From positions 1-64,000 of the forward strand of contig CAXMMR010000031.1 in NCBI GenBank assembly GCA_963692975.2: a stretch of DNA of 64,000 nt, read 5' to 3'. Under the pieces are notes generated by a model. It did no database searches. It had not been told where the DNA came from and saw only the letters and a list, made by a program, of their open reading frames with translations. The position numbers were made by a program, and so were the translations under genes. Positions 17,918-25,978 of the stretch are shown here, one piece after another. Positions within the stretch are counted from its first letter, which is position 1. Each line of letters begins with the position of its first letter. The DNA is from CAXMMR01 sp963692975. Its GTDB lineage: Bacteria > Pseudomonadota > Alphaproteobacteria > Acetobacterales > Acetobacteraceae.

Positions 17918-17997
17918 GGTCTATCCTGTCGGGTCGGCGACAGGACGGCAGACCTGCGCGTGGGGCAGCTCTGCCTATCAGCCCTCCCGTGGCGGCG

Positions 17998-18621
17998 CTA
18001 CTCCATCACCAGCTTGCGCCGCCGCAGCATCGGCGCTTCGTGCCGCGCCGCCCGCTGCGCCGGGGTCAGGCTCAACCACTCTTGCAGCAGCCCGATCACC
18101 GCCCGAGTCGGGCGCGCCAGATCCAGCGCCAACGCCTCGTCCACGCCGTACCAGCGCAAATCCTCAAGCTCCCCGGAGCCGCCCAGCGTGCCGCGCGCGG
18201 CCGCCGCGTCGACGATGAAGAACCGCGCATTGAACCGAATCGGGCTGTCCGGCGGCGTGATCGCCCGGCACAGATAGTCAAACCCGGACAGGTCGGGCGG
18301 GCAACCCAGGCTCAGCGAAGTCTCCTCCTCGAGCTCGCGCGCCGCCGCGACCGCAAGAGCCTGAACCAGCCGCCGCCGCGCCGACTTGCCGACTAGTGCG
18401 GCGACATGGGCCGGCAGCGCGCCCGCCACCCGCGCCGTCGCATCCGCCCGATCCACCGCGCCACCGGGAAACACCAGCCGGTTCGGCATGAAGCGGTGCC
18501 CGGCGCCCCGCGTGCCCATCAGCATCGCCGGCGCGTCGCCGCCGCGCAGCACGATCAAGCTCGAGGCGTGCCGGGCAAAAACAGTGGCGCGGGGAGGCGC
18601 AATGATCGCGGCGTCGGACAC
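17998..18621 (-). CDS. NUDIX hydrolase
   Basis: A 207-aa pyrophosphohydrolase. FPGGAVDRAD opens the Nudix box and AAARELEEETSLSLG closes it; the two halves are separated by an insertion of about 30 residues as in NUDT7/NUDT19-like enzymes, which act on CoA derivatives. A CoA or nucleoside-diphosphate substrate is inferred only. Start is GTG 18621 with AGGAG nine bases upstream. About 80 bp of sequence without a gene separate it from the S9 peptidase. Confidence 0.85.
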   Translation of the reverse strand: MSDAAIIAPPRATVFARHASSLIVLRGGDAPAMLMGTRGAGHRFMPNRLVFPGGAVDRADATARVAGALPAHVAALVGKSARRRLVQALAVAAARELEEETSLSLGCPPDLSGFDYLCRAITPPDSPIRFNARFFIVDAAAARGTLGGSGELEDLRWYGVDEALALDLARPTRAVIGLLQEWLSLTPAQRAARHEAPMLRRRKLVME

Positions 18622-18636
18622 GAACCGGTCTCCTGC

Positions 18637-18697
18637 AAGGAAGGCGAGGGACGTCCCTCGACCCTACCGGGGGCTGGGCCCCTGGATCGCCCTCCGG
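18637..18697 (+). repeat. Degenerate GC-rich hairpin repeat
   Basis: AAGGAAGGCGAGGGACGTCCCTCG and a following GGGGCTGGGCCCC hairpin resemble the outer B module, with most positions changed but the stems kept. It lies between the small hydrophilic gene and the NUDIX gene, 1 bp from the former's stop codon. Probably a decayed copy. Confidence 0.45.
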
Positions 18698-18991
18698 TTA
18701 GGCCTCGTGCTTGCGGTGGCCGCGGCCAGACTGGGTCTTCTCCAGGCCGGCTTCCTGAGCGTGCTCCTTCTCAAGCTTGCCGACCGTCGCGCCGCTGGTG
18801 TTGTCGCCAGCCACCGCGCCCTCGGCGACAGCCTTCGAGGCCGCCCCCTTCGGCGCGCCGTGCCCCTCGGTCGGCGCCGCGACCGGCCCGCCCTCGGTCA
18901 CGTCGTCGCCCGGTTTGGCATGGTGCCCCTTCACCGTGCCCCGGCTGGTCGTCCGGTCGTCACCCTCACGCCTGGTCACATCCTTGGTCAT
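18698..18991 (-). CDS. Small hydrophilic protein of unknown function
   Basis: A 97-aa Gly-, Ala-, Thr- and charge-rich protein with no hydrophobic segment, beginning MTKDVTRREGDDRTTSRG and ending in a basic tail (GRGHRKHEA). I do not recognise the family. Low-complexity, strongly hydrophilic composition is reminiscent of stress-related disordered proteins, but that is only a resemblance. GGAG lies just before two adjacent ATGs (18994 and 18991); the second has the better spacing. It stands between two hairpin repeats. Confidence 0.55.
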   Translation of the reverse strand: MTKDVTRREGDDRTTSRGTVKGHHAKPGDDVTEGGPVAAPTEGHGAPKGAASKAVAEGAVAGDNTSGATVGKLEKEHAQEAGLEKTQSGRGHRKHEA

Positions 18992-19061
18992 CATGGTCTC
19001 CATCAATCGCGCGCCCTCAACCCAACCGCACCTGCCTAGTTGCCGTCGAGACCAGGCAAGA

Positions 19062-19189
19062 AAGGCAAGGGGCTTTGCCCCTTGACCCTATCAAAGGCGG
19101 AGCCTTTGAAATCCGTTACTTAACCCTCATAGATGCGGGTCTGGGGCCGCGGGCCCCAGCGGGTCCAGGGCAGAGCCCTGGCCTTACCT
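19062..19189 (+). repeat. GC-rich short repeat R6 (A then B)
   Basis: Module A with covarying stem CAAGGGGC/GCCCCTTG, then about 15 bp and module B. The central C box is absent. The right end overlaps the stop codon of the convergently placed M20 peptidase (TAG at 19188-19190). Confidence 0.85.
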
Positions 19190-20585
19190 ACCCCGCCAGC
19201 TCAGCCAACAACCGCACATGACTGCGTATCCCCTGCCGCAGGCAGCGCAGCTCGAACTTCTCGTTCGGCCCATGCACCTGGTCGTCCTCCAGCCCGAACC
19301 CGACCAGCAGGCTCGGCAGCCCGAGGATGCGGTGCAGGCTCTCCACCACCGGGATCGAGCCGCCGCAGCCGATCAGCACCGCCGGCCGGCCATACTCGGC
19401 GGCGAGCGCCGCCCGCGCCTGCCGCACCCAGCGGCTGTCGCCCGGCAGATCGATCGCCGCGTCGCCGCTCAGCAACGTCACCTCGACCTGGAAGCCCGGT
19501 CTTGCCCGCTCGGCCATTGCCTGGCGGAACCCGGCGCCGACCGCCGCCGGGTCCTGCCCCGCCACCAGCCGGAACGACACCTTCGCACCAGCCTCGGCGG
19601 CGATCACCGTCTTCGGCCCCGGCCCGGCATAGCCGCCCCACAGGCCGTTCACCTCCGCCGTCGGCCGCGTCCACAGCCGCTGCAGCGCCGGCACGCCGCG
19701 CTCGCCGCCGGTCTCGGCCAGACCCACGCCGCCGAGAAACGCCGCCTCGTCGAACCCGAGCGCATCCCACGCCGCCGCCTGCTCCGCCGCCAGCGGTCGC
19801 ACCCCCTCGTAGAAGCCCGGCAGGGTCACCCGCCCGTCCGCGTCGTGCAGCCCCGCCAGCAGCCGCGCCAGCTCGGCCGCCGGGTTGAGCGCCACGCCGC
19901 CATAGATCCCCGAGTGCAGGTCCCGTGCCGCCCCGCGCACCCGCAGCTCCGCATACACCATCCCGCGCAGCATCGTGGTCACCGCCGGCGTGTCGATGTC
20001 CCACATCCCGGTGTCGGAGATCACCGCAACCTCGGCGACGGCGAGCCGGTCGCGTTGCGCGGCCAGAAACGCTTGCAGGTTGGCGCTGCCGACCTCCTCC
20101 TCGCCCTCAAGCAGCACGGTCACCGGCGCCGGCAGCCCGCCCGAGGCCTGGATCCAGGCGCGGAACGCCTCGATCCAGGTCATCACCTGCCCCTTGTCGT
20201 CGACCGCGCCGCGCGCCACCACCCGCCGTCCATGCGGCCCCTCGACGATCTGCGGCTCGAAGGGCGGGCTGGTCCAGGGCCCGAGCGGCTCGGCGGGCTG
20301 GACGTCGTAGTGGCCGTAATACAGCAGGTGCGGCGCCGCTCCGGCGCCGTCCGGGCCGGGATGGCTGGCCAGCAGGATCGGGTGCCCGGCCGTCTCGTGC
20401 AGCGCCGCCTCGAAGCCGAGCCCCGCCAGCTCTGCCTGCAGCCACGCCGCCGCGGCGCGACAGTCCTCGGCATGCGCCGGCTGGGCGCTGACGCTGGGGA
20501 TGCGCAGCAACGCCGCTAGCCTGGCCTCGGTGTCGGCCGCAAAAGCGTCGGCCTGCGCCAGCGCCGCTTCGGTGTCGTGCCGCAT
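19188..20585 (-). CDS. M20 family dipeptidase
   Basis: A 465-aa zinc-dependent metallopeptidase of the carnosinase-like M20 branch. Metal ligands are in YYGHYDVQPAEP (His, Asp) and ARGAVDDKGQ (bridging Asp), the catalytic/metal Glu pair in LLEGEEEVGS, and DTGMWDIDTPAV and GCGGSIPVVESL (ligand or transition-state residues) follow. The dimerisation domain carries RDLHSGIYGG with the conserved His. ATG 20585 has AAGGAAG eight bases upstream. It probably hydrolyses dipeptides in the cytoplasm. Divergent from the MDR gene at 20716, with repeat R7 between the two starts. Confidence 0.92.
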   Translation of the reverse strand: MRHDTEAALAQADAFAADTEARLAALLRIPSVSAQPAHAEDCRAAAAWLQAELAGLGFEAALHETAGHPILLASHPGPDGAGAAPHLLYYGHYDVQPAEPLGPWTSPPFEPQIVEGPHGRRVVARGAVDDKGQVMTWIEAFRAWIQASGGLPAPVTVLLEGEEEVGSANLQAFLAAQRDRLAVAEVAVISDTGMWDIDTPAVTTMLRGMVYAELRVRGAARDLHSGIYGGVALNPAAELARLLAGLHDADGRVTLPGFYEGVRPLAAEQAAAWDALGFDEAAFLGGVGLAETGGERGVPALQRLWTRPTAEVNGLWGGYAGPGPKTVIAAEAGAKVSFRLVAGQDPAAVGAGFRQAMAERARPGFQVEVTLLSGDAAIDLPGDSRWVRQARAALAAEYGRPAVLIGCGGSIPVVESLHRILGLPSLLVGFGLEDDQVHGPNEKFELRCLRQGIRSHVRLLAELAG

Positions 20586-20606
20586 GATGTGACTTCCTTA
20601 ACAAGG

Positions 20607-20660
20607 AAGGCCAGGGCTTCGCCCTGGACCCGATTAAAGGCGGAGCCTTTAAAATCCATT
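20607..20660 (+). repeat. GC-rich single-module repeat R7 (A only)
   Basis: A lone module A (stems CCAGGGC/GCCCTGG and AAAGGC/GCCTTT). Unlike most copies it sits between two divergent starts (M20 peptidase and MDR), so it would lie in their promoters or leaders. Confidence 0.85.
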
Positions 20661-20715
20661 ACTTGATGATTGCCTACCGCCATGCTCACTGCGCAAGCCC
20701 GCTGGAGCGACCCGC

Positions 20716-21723
20716 ATGCGCTTGTATCGCCTACCCACCCACACCGGCATCGACGACCTTGCCCTCGTGGAGGCCCCCGAGCCGCGCCCCGGCCGCGGCC
20801 AGGCGCTCGTGCGCATGCGCGCCGCCTCGCTGAACTTCCGTGACCTGTCGGTCGCCAGCGGCAAATACATGCTGAGCAAGCTGCCGCCTGACCTGGTGCC
20901 GCTGTCGGACGGCGCCGGCGAGGTCGTTGAGGTCGGCGAGGGCGTGACGCGTGTTGCGCCCGGCGACCGGGTGGCCCCGATCTTCATGCAGACCTGGCTC
21001 GCCGGCGAGCTGGAGCCCGAGCAGCGCGGCTCGGCGCTCGGCGGCGCGATTGACGGCGTACTCGCCGAATACGCGGTGTTCGACGAGACCGGCCTGGTCC
21101 CGATCCCCGCCCACTTGTCCTTCGAGCAGGCAGCGACCCTGCCCTGCGCCGCCGTGACCGCCTGGAACGCGCTCTACGGCCTGCAGCCGCTGCAGCCCGG
21201 CCAGACGGTGCTCGTGCTGGGCACCGGCGGCGTCTCCATCTTCGCCCTGCAATTCGCCCACGCCGCTGGCGCCCGCGTCATCGCCACCTCCTCCTCGGAC
21301 GACAAGCTCGCCCGCGCCCTCGCCCTGGGCGCCTCCGACGGCGTCAACTACAAGACGACGCCCGAGTGGCAAGACGCCGTCCGCCAGCTCACCGACGGCC
21401 GCGGCGTCGATCACGTGGTCGAGGTCGGCGGCCCCGGCACCATCGCCCGCTCGCTCGGCGCTGTCCGCAGCGGCGGCGTCGTGACGCTGATCGGCGTGCT
21501 CACCCGCGGCCAGATCGACCCGCTGGTGATCTTCGGCAGCGGCGGGATCGTCCGCCCGATCTATGTCGGCTCGCGCCAGATGTTCGAGGCGATGAACCGC
21601 GCCATCGCCCTGCACCACATCGAACCAGTGATCGACCGCGTGTTCGGCTTCGAAGAGGCCCGCGAAGCCTACCGCCACCTCAAAGGCGCGACGCATGTCG
21701 GCAAGGTCGTCATCGCCATCTAG
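20716..21723 (+). CDS. Zinc-less medium-chain alcohol dehydrogenase/quinone reductase family protein
   Basis: A 335-aa MDR-family NAD(P)H-dependent oxidoreductase. LNFRDLSVASGKY and PLSDGAGEVVEVGEGVTR form the GroES-like half; VLVLGTGGVSIFALQFA is the nucleotide-binding Rossmann motif, and GVDHVVEVGGPGTI follows. The cysteine cluster that binds structural zinc in classical alcohol dehydrogenases is absent, which fits quinone or enone reductases. GGAG lies eight bases before ATG 20716. Substrate unknown. The stop is 4 bp from R8. Confidence 0.85.
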   Translation: MRLYRLPTHTGIDDLALVEAPEPRPGRGQALVRMRAASLNFRDLSVASGKYMLSKLPPDLVPLSDGAGEVVEVGEGVTRVAPGDRVAPIFMQTWLAGELEPEQRGSALGGAIDGVLAEYAVFDETGLVPIPAHLSFEQAATLPCAAVTAWNALYGLQPLQPGQTVLVLGTGGVSIFALQFAHAAGARVIATSSSDDKLARALALGASDGVNYKTTPEWQDAVRQLTDGRGVDHVVEVGGPGTIARSLGAVRSGGVVTLIGVLTRGQIDPLVIFGSGGIVRPIYVGSRQMFEAMNRAIALHHIEPVIDRVFGFEEAREAYRHLKGATHVGKVVIAI

Positions 21724-21727
21724 ACAG

Positions 21728-21919
21728 AAGGCCAGGGGCTTTGCCCCTGGACCCCATTAAAGGCGAAGCCTTTAAAATCCATTTTCATCCCCGGCCGGCG
21801 CAGTTGGTGGTAGCGGCTCGATGGTTGATCGGCTTCGCCAAGCAAGAAAAAGCTCTTATCGAGATGGGGTCTGGGGCCTCGGGCCCCAGCGGGTCCAGGG
21901 CAGAGCCCTGGCCTTTCTT
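21728..21919 (+). repeat. GC-rich two-hairpin repeat R8 (A ... C ... B)
   Basis: Intact copy with A (21728-21782), C box ATCGGCTTCGCCAAGC (about 21828) and B (to 21919). It lies 4 bp from the MDR stop and 4 bp from the stop of the convergent MFS gene, filling the whole intergenic gap. Confidence 0.9.
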
Positions 21920-21923
21920 CGCC

Positions 21924-23094
21924 CTACGATAGCCGCCGCAGCAACGGCACGCCGAGCAGCGCGAACGCGACCGCGAAGCACCCCGCGAGCATCGCCAGCG
22001 CGGGGTCCAGCCCCACATGGTCCATCACCAGCCCGATCAGCGGCCCGCACGCCGCGTAGCCGAGCCGGAAGCAGCCGCTGCTCATCGAGTTCACCGTCGC
22101 CCGCAGTCGCGACGGCACCTGGTGGTTGAACGCCTCGCGCAGCGTCACCGCGCTCACACCGCGGCTGACATAGAACAGCAGCCCGCAGCCGATGCCCGCC
22201 TCGCCGCCGAGCCCGGCCATGCCGCCATAGGCCGCGATCGGCAGCCCGCACACCAGCAGAAGCGCGCCGCGCTGGCCGATCCAACGCGTGAGCATCGGTG
22301 CCGCCCGGCTCGCCGCCCCCACCGTCACCAGCGTGGCCGCCCACAGCACCCCAAACCAGCGCAGCGCGATCCCCTGCTCGCGCCAGTACGGCTGCAGCAG
22401 CCACACCGCAATGAACGTCGACAAGCCCCCAGACCACCAGGTTGGCGAACAGCAGCGCCTGCGTCCGGTCGCGCCAGATCGCCACCGCGGCGCGCGGAAT
22501 GTCGGCCGGCGTCACGCCGCTGCGCCCCGCCCCGCCCCCACGCGGCAGCGAGGCGGCGATCAGCAGCGGCAGCACCGCCTCTGCCGCGCTCACCCACCCG
22601 ACCGCGCCGAGCGACCAGCCCGCCACCGCCCCGCCCAGCAGCGCCGCCGCCGCCTCGCCCAGCACCTGCGCCAGCACGTAGTTCGACAGCGCCTGCCGCC
22701 GCGCCTCGCGCCCGGCGCCCTCCCGCCCGGCCCCCTCGTGGTCGAGCAAATCATAGATCAGCGCGATGTCGGCGCCCGAAACCAGGCTCCATCCCGCCGC
22801 CAGCAGCAGCTCCACCGCGGCGTAGCGCGCAAACCCGTGCACGGCGGCAAAGGCGGCGAGCCCAAGCAGGTTCAGCGCCGCGCCGATCAGCAGCGTCCGC
22901 CGCCGCCCGATCACGTCGCAGCAATACCCGGTCGGGATCTCGAACAGCATCACCGCGACGCCGTACACCGCCTGCAGGCTCAGCACGCCGCTGACGCTGA
23001 GCCCCCGTCCGGTCAGAAACGGCACATAGACCGGCATCACTACAACGCCCATCCAGGCGGCGCCGAACGCGTTGACCCGCGCCAGCCCGCTCAA
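21924..23094 (-). CDS. MFS transporter, frameshifted as given
   Basis: A major-facilitator efflux-type transporter of about 390 aa if repaired. The N-terminal half contains FEIPTGYCCDVIGRRRTLL (the loop 2-3 motif with DxxGRR) and many hydrophobic segments up to LLFANLVVWG. The C-terminal half continues in another frame from GLSTFIAVWLLQPYWREQG. An extra C in the CCCCC run at 22426-22430 accounts for the shift. Start TTG 23094 is the only option in frame and is uncertain. Substrate unknown. The insertion may be a homopolymer sequencing error. Confidence 0.8.
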
Positions 23095-23118
23095 GGCCGC
23101 CCCACCGCTGCGACGAAC

Positions 23119-23601
23119 CTAGCCCGCCGTCGGCGGCCAGCCACCCATCGCCTTGGCGTTCAGGCTCTCGAGCCAGATCTGGTGGTGCTTATGCATCCGG
23201 TTCGGCATCACCGCCGCCTGCGCGCGGGCGCCGAACCCGTTCTGGTTCTCCTCGGTCAGCACCAGGCATCCCTGCCCGCGCGGCTCAATCACCCAGCCAT
23301 GGTAGACGTTCATGCCCAAGCCGGCGCCCGTCCAGCCGATCCGCGCCTCCGGCACGAACTCCTCGACCACCGAGCTGACCGCAACCCCGAACGTCCGCCA
23401 GGTGAACCGCGCCCCCAGCCCCAGCTCGACACCCCCGTCGATCACGACGTCCTTCGCGTTCTCATACCAGCTTGGCCACAACGTCGCCCGGATCAGCCAC
23501 GCCCACACGCGCGCCGCCGGCGCCTGCATCAGCAACTCGTTGCTGACATGCACCGCCGTCGCACCCGGCCGATATGGCTCCGGCCAGTTGATGCTCACCA
23601 T
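23119..23601 (-). CDS. SRPBCC (START-like) family protein
   Basis: A 160-aa helix-grip protein related to polyketide cyclase/dehydrase and Bet v 1-like domains. VSNELLMQAPAARVWAWL opens the fold, with WPSWYENAKDVV and LGARFTWRTFGVAVSSVVEE after it; such domains bind hydrophobic ligands. Start ATG 23601 (MVSINWPEPY) is chosen because the frame further upstream is the translated B module of repeat R9. Ligand and role are unknown. A closely following MFS gene on the same strand may share its transcript. Confidence 0.75.
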   Translation of the reverse strand: MVSINWPEPYRPGATAVHVSNELLMQAPAARVWAWLIRATLWPSWYENAKDVVIDGGVELGLGARFTWRTFGVAVSSVVEEFVPEARIGWTGAGLGMNVYHGWVIEPRGQGCLVLTEENQNGFGARAQAAVMPNRMHKHHQIWLESLNAKAMGGWPPTAG

Positions 23602-23624
23602 CCAAGCCCCTCCATTTAAGTCAA

Positions 23625-23833
23625 AAGGCCAGAGGCTCTGCCTCTGGACTCCGCTGGGGCCCGCGGCCCCAGACCCGCATTCATTTGGAGTATACTCGGG
23701 CGCTTTCTTGCTTGGCGAAGCCATTCAGTCCTGCGTCCCACGCCACCGAACTCGCCCTGGGAACACGGATAAGGACTGGATTTTAAAGGCTCCGCCTTTG
23801 ATCGGGTCCAGGGGCGACGCCCCTGGCCTTCCT
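23625..23833 (-). repeat. GC-rich two-hairpin repeat R9 (reverse orientation)
   Basis: B module with covarying stem CCAGAGGC/GCCTCTGG, C box TTGCTTGGCGAAGCC (about 23728), A module to 23833. Its right end overlaps the Cfa stop codon (23832-23834); its left end is 24 bp upstream of the SRPBCC start. Confidence 0.9.
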
Positions 23834-25055
23834 AAACCCGAGCCAAAGCCGCCCGCTCCGCCTCGGCCATATACCCCCGCGTCAGCGGCAGCGCATCGCC
23901 TCGGCGCGTCAGCTGGATCTGGAAGTTCACCTCGTTCTCCCGCCGGAAGGCGATCTCCGAGCCGGCCAGGTAGAACTCGAACATCCGGCAGAAGCGTTCG
24001 TCGTAGAGGTCGCGGATCAGCTCGCGGTTAGTCGCGAACCGGGCGCGCCAATGGCCGATCGTCTGCGCGTAATGCAGCCGCAGCACCTCGATGTCGGTGG
24101 CGATCAGCCCGGAGCGTTCGACGGCCGGCAGCACCTCGCTCAATGACGGCGAGTAGCCGCCCGGAAAGATGTATTTCGCCAGCCACGCGTTGGTCTCCGC
24201 CGGCGGCCCGCTCTGGCCGATGGTGTGCAGCAGGGCGACGCCGGTCTCGCTCAGGCTGCGGCCGATCAGCCGGAAGAACGTCTCGTAGTGGCTGATGCCG
24301 ACATGCTCGAACATGCCGACCGAGACGATGCGGTCGAACTGCCCGCGCATGGCGCGATAATCCAGCAGCTCGAAGCGCACCCGCTCGCCAAGCCCGGCCG
24401 CCTCCGCCCGCTCGCGCGCGAACGCGAGCTGCTCTTCGGAGAGCGTGATGCCGGTGACCAGCGCGCCATAATCGCGCGCCAGCGTCAGCGCCAGCCCGCC
24501 CCAGCCGCAACCGATGTCGAGCACCCGCAAGCCCGGCCGGTCGAGCATAAGCTTGGCGGCAATGTGGCGCTTCTTCGCCGCCTGCGCCTCCTCAAGCGTC
24601 TCGCGGCCGGTCTCGAAATAGGCGCAGGAATACTGCCGGTCGGTGTCGAGCAGCAGCGTGTAGAGATGCGCGTTCAGGTCGTAATGATGCGCGACGTTGC
24701 GCCGCGCGCGCCCGGCCGGGTTAAATTGTCGCACCGTGCGCCACGCAAAGCGAAGCCGCGCCCGCGCCCGTCGCACCGGATGGTCGCCGCCCGAGCCGAC
24801 GTTCAGCACCAGAAGGTCGAGCAGGTCATAGATGTCGCAGCCCTGCGGCACGAGCCCGCCATCCATGTAGGCCTCGCCGATCCGCAAGCCCGGATCAAGC
24901 ACCAGCCCTCGCACCGCCTGCTCGTCGCGCAGCACCAGGCCGGCGCGCGGCGCCGCCCCCGAACCGTATATGCAACGACTTTGATCCGGCCACGTAACGT
25001 CGAGCGTGCCCGTGGTGATCAGGCGTCGCAGGATCATGTCCAGAACTAGGCGCAT
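23832..25055 (-). CDS. cfa: Cyclopropane-fatty-acyl-phospholipid synthase
   Basis: A 407-aa SAM-dependent methyltransferase that converts unsaturated acyl chains of membrane phospholipids to cyclopropane (or methylated) chains. VAHHYDLNAHLYTLLLD and YSCAYFETGRETLEEAQ are family hallmarks. VLDIGCGWGGLAL is the SAM site, and FDRIVSVGMFEHVG and YIFPGGYSPSLSEVLP follow as in Cfa. ATG 25055 (MRLVLDMILRR) is preferred; ATG 25073 and GTG 25109 are in frame upstream. About 90-aa N-terminal domain with LRDEQAVRGLVLDPGLRIGEAYMDG is normal. The stop lies in repeat R9. Confidence 0.92.
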   Translation of the reverse strand: MRLVLDMILRRLITTGTLDVTWPDQSRCIYGSGAAPRAGLVLRDEQAVRGLVLDPGLRIGEAYMDGGLVPQGCDIYDLLDLLVLNVGSGGDHPVRRARARLRFAWRTVRQFNPAGRARRNVAHHYDLNAHLYTLLLDTDRQYSCAYFETGRETLEEAQAAKKRHIAAKLMLDRPGLRVLDIGCGWGGLALTLARDYGALVTGITLSEEQLAFARERAEAAGLGERVRFELLDYRAMRGQFDRIVSVGMFEHVGISHYETFFRLIGRSLSETGVALLHTIGQSGPPAETNAWLAKYIFPGGYSPSLSEVLPAVERSGLIATDIEVLRLHYAQTIGHWRARFATNRELIRDLYDERFCRMFEFYLAGSEIAFRRENEVNFQIQLTRRGDALPLTRGYMAEAERAALARV

Positions 25056-25141
25056 CGGCCGGGCTTGCTGCATTACTTTATATGGCGTCGGTTCAGGCCA
25101 CCCTGCCACGGCAAAAGCCGCAAGTCAGCCTTACAATCAGG

Positions 25142-25816
25142 TCAGGCCGGTGCGCCGATCTGGACGGCCGGGTCGGCGCGCCGAAAGGCATCGTTACGCT
25201 CGCACGCCGCCATGATGCGGCTCACCGTCGGGATCGCGTCGACCTCGATACGAAAGACGCGCATTATCGCGACGATGCTCGCCAGGCAGATGTCGGCGAT
25301 GGTGACCTGCTCGCCGTGGCAAAAGCCGCCAGCCCCATTGCCCGCCAGCCGGCGCTCAATGGCCTGCAGCCCGGTCGTGAACCAGTGGGTCTGCCAGGCT
25401 CGCCAGCCGGCATCGTCGAACCCGCCGGCGCCGGTCAGGTATTTCTTGACCCGCGGCACGATCAGCGGATGGGTGTCGGCCGCCATCATCAGCGCCAGCG
25501 AGCGCACCCGCGCCCGTCCCGGCGCGTCAGGCGGCATCAGCGGCGGCGCCGGATGCGTCTCGTCCAGGAACTCCAGGATCGCGAGCGACTGGGTGAGCGG
25601 CGCCGCCCCCGGCCCACCGGCGTCATGGTCGATCAGCGCCGGAATAGCGCCAAGCGGGTTGATCGCGAGAAACGCCGGGCTGCGCTGCTCGCCGGCATCA
25701 AGGTCAACGAAGTGCTCGGTTGCGCTCAACCCCTTCAGAGCAAGCGCAACCCGCACCCGATAGGTGGCCGAGCTGCGCCAGAACGAGAACAGCTCCAGCC
25801 CCGACTGTTTACCCAT
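25142..25816 (-). CDS. maiA: Maleylacetoacetate isomerase-like glutathione S-transferase
   Basis: A 224-aa GST of the zeta class. SFWRSSATYRVRVALALKG matches the SSxxxRVR active-site signature, with the catalytic Ser binding glutathione. NPLGAIPALIDHD and the C-terminal helical domain (GEQVTIADICLASIV) follow. The zeta class isomerises maleylacetoacetate in tyrosine catabolism, but no other gene of that pathway is here, so the substrate is inferred. ATG 25816 is preceded in frame by GTG 25819. It is 86 bp upstream of cfa on the same strand. Confidence 0.8.
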   Translation of the reverse strand: MGKQSGLELFSFWRSSATYRVRVALALKGLSATEHFVDLDAGEQRSPAFLAINPLGAIPALIDHDAGGPGAAPLTQSLAILEFLDETHPAPPLMPPDAPGRARVRSLALMMAADTHPLIVPRVKKYLTGAGGFDDAGWRAWQTHWFTTGLQAIERRLAGNGAGGFCHGEQVTIADICLASIVAIMRVFRIEVDAIPTVSRIMAACERNDAFRRADPAVQIGAPA

Positions 25817-25855
25817 CACACTGATCCCACAGAGCTCATAACTGATTTAGCAAGC

Positions 25856-25924
25856 AAGGCCAGGGGCTTTGCTCCATCGCGGCATGCCGCGATCGCATGA
25901 AAGGCGGAGCCTTTAAAATCCATT
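25856..25924 (+). repeat. GC-rich single-module repeat R10 with nested palindrome
   Basis: A module A variant: after CCAGGGGCTTTGC the usual CCCCTGGACC is replaced by a segment containing the palindrome ATCGCGGCATGCCGCGAT, then AAAGGCGGAGCCTTTAAAATCCATT follows. It lies 54 bp from the stop of the hydroxyacid oxidase gene. Confidence 0.8.
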
Positions 25925-25978
25925 CATTGGTTTGTGAAACGGGTGTGGAGCCGGGGCGCCAGCGTCGGCGCCCCTTTG

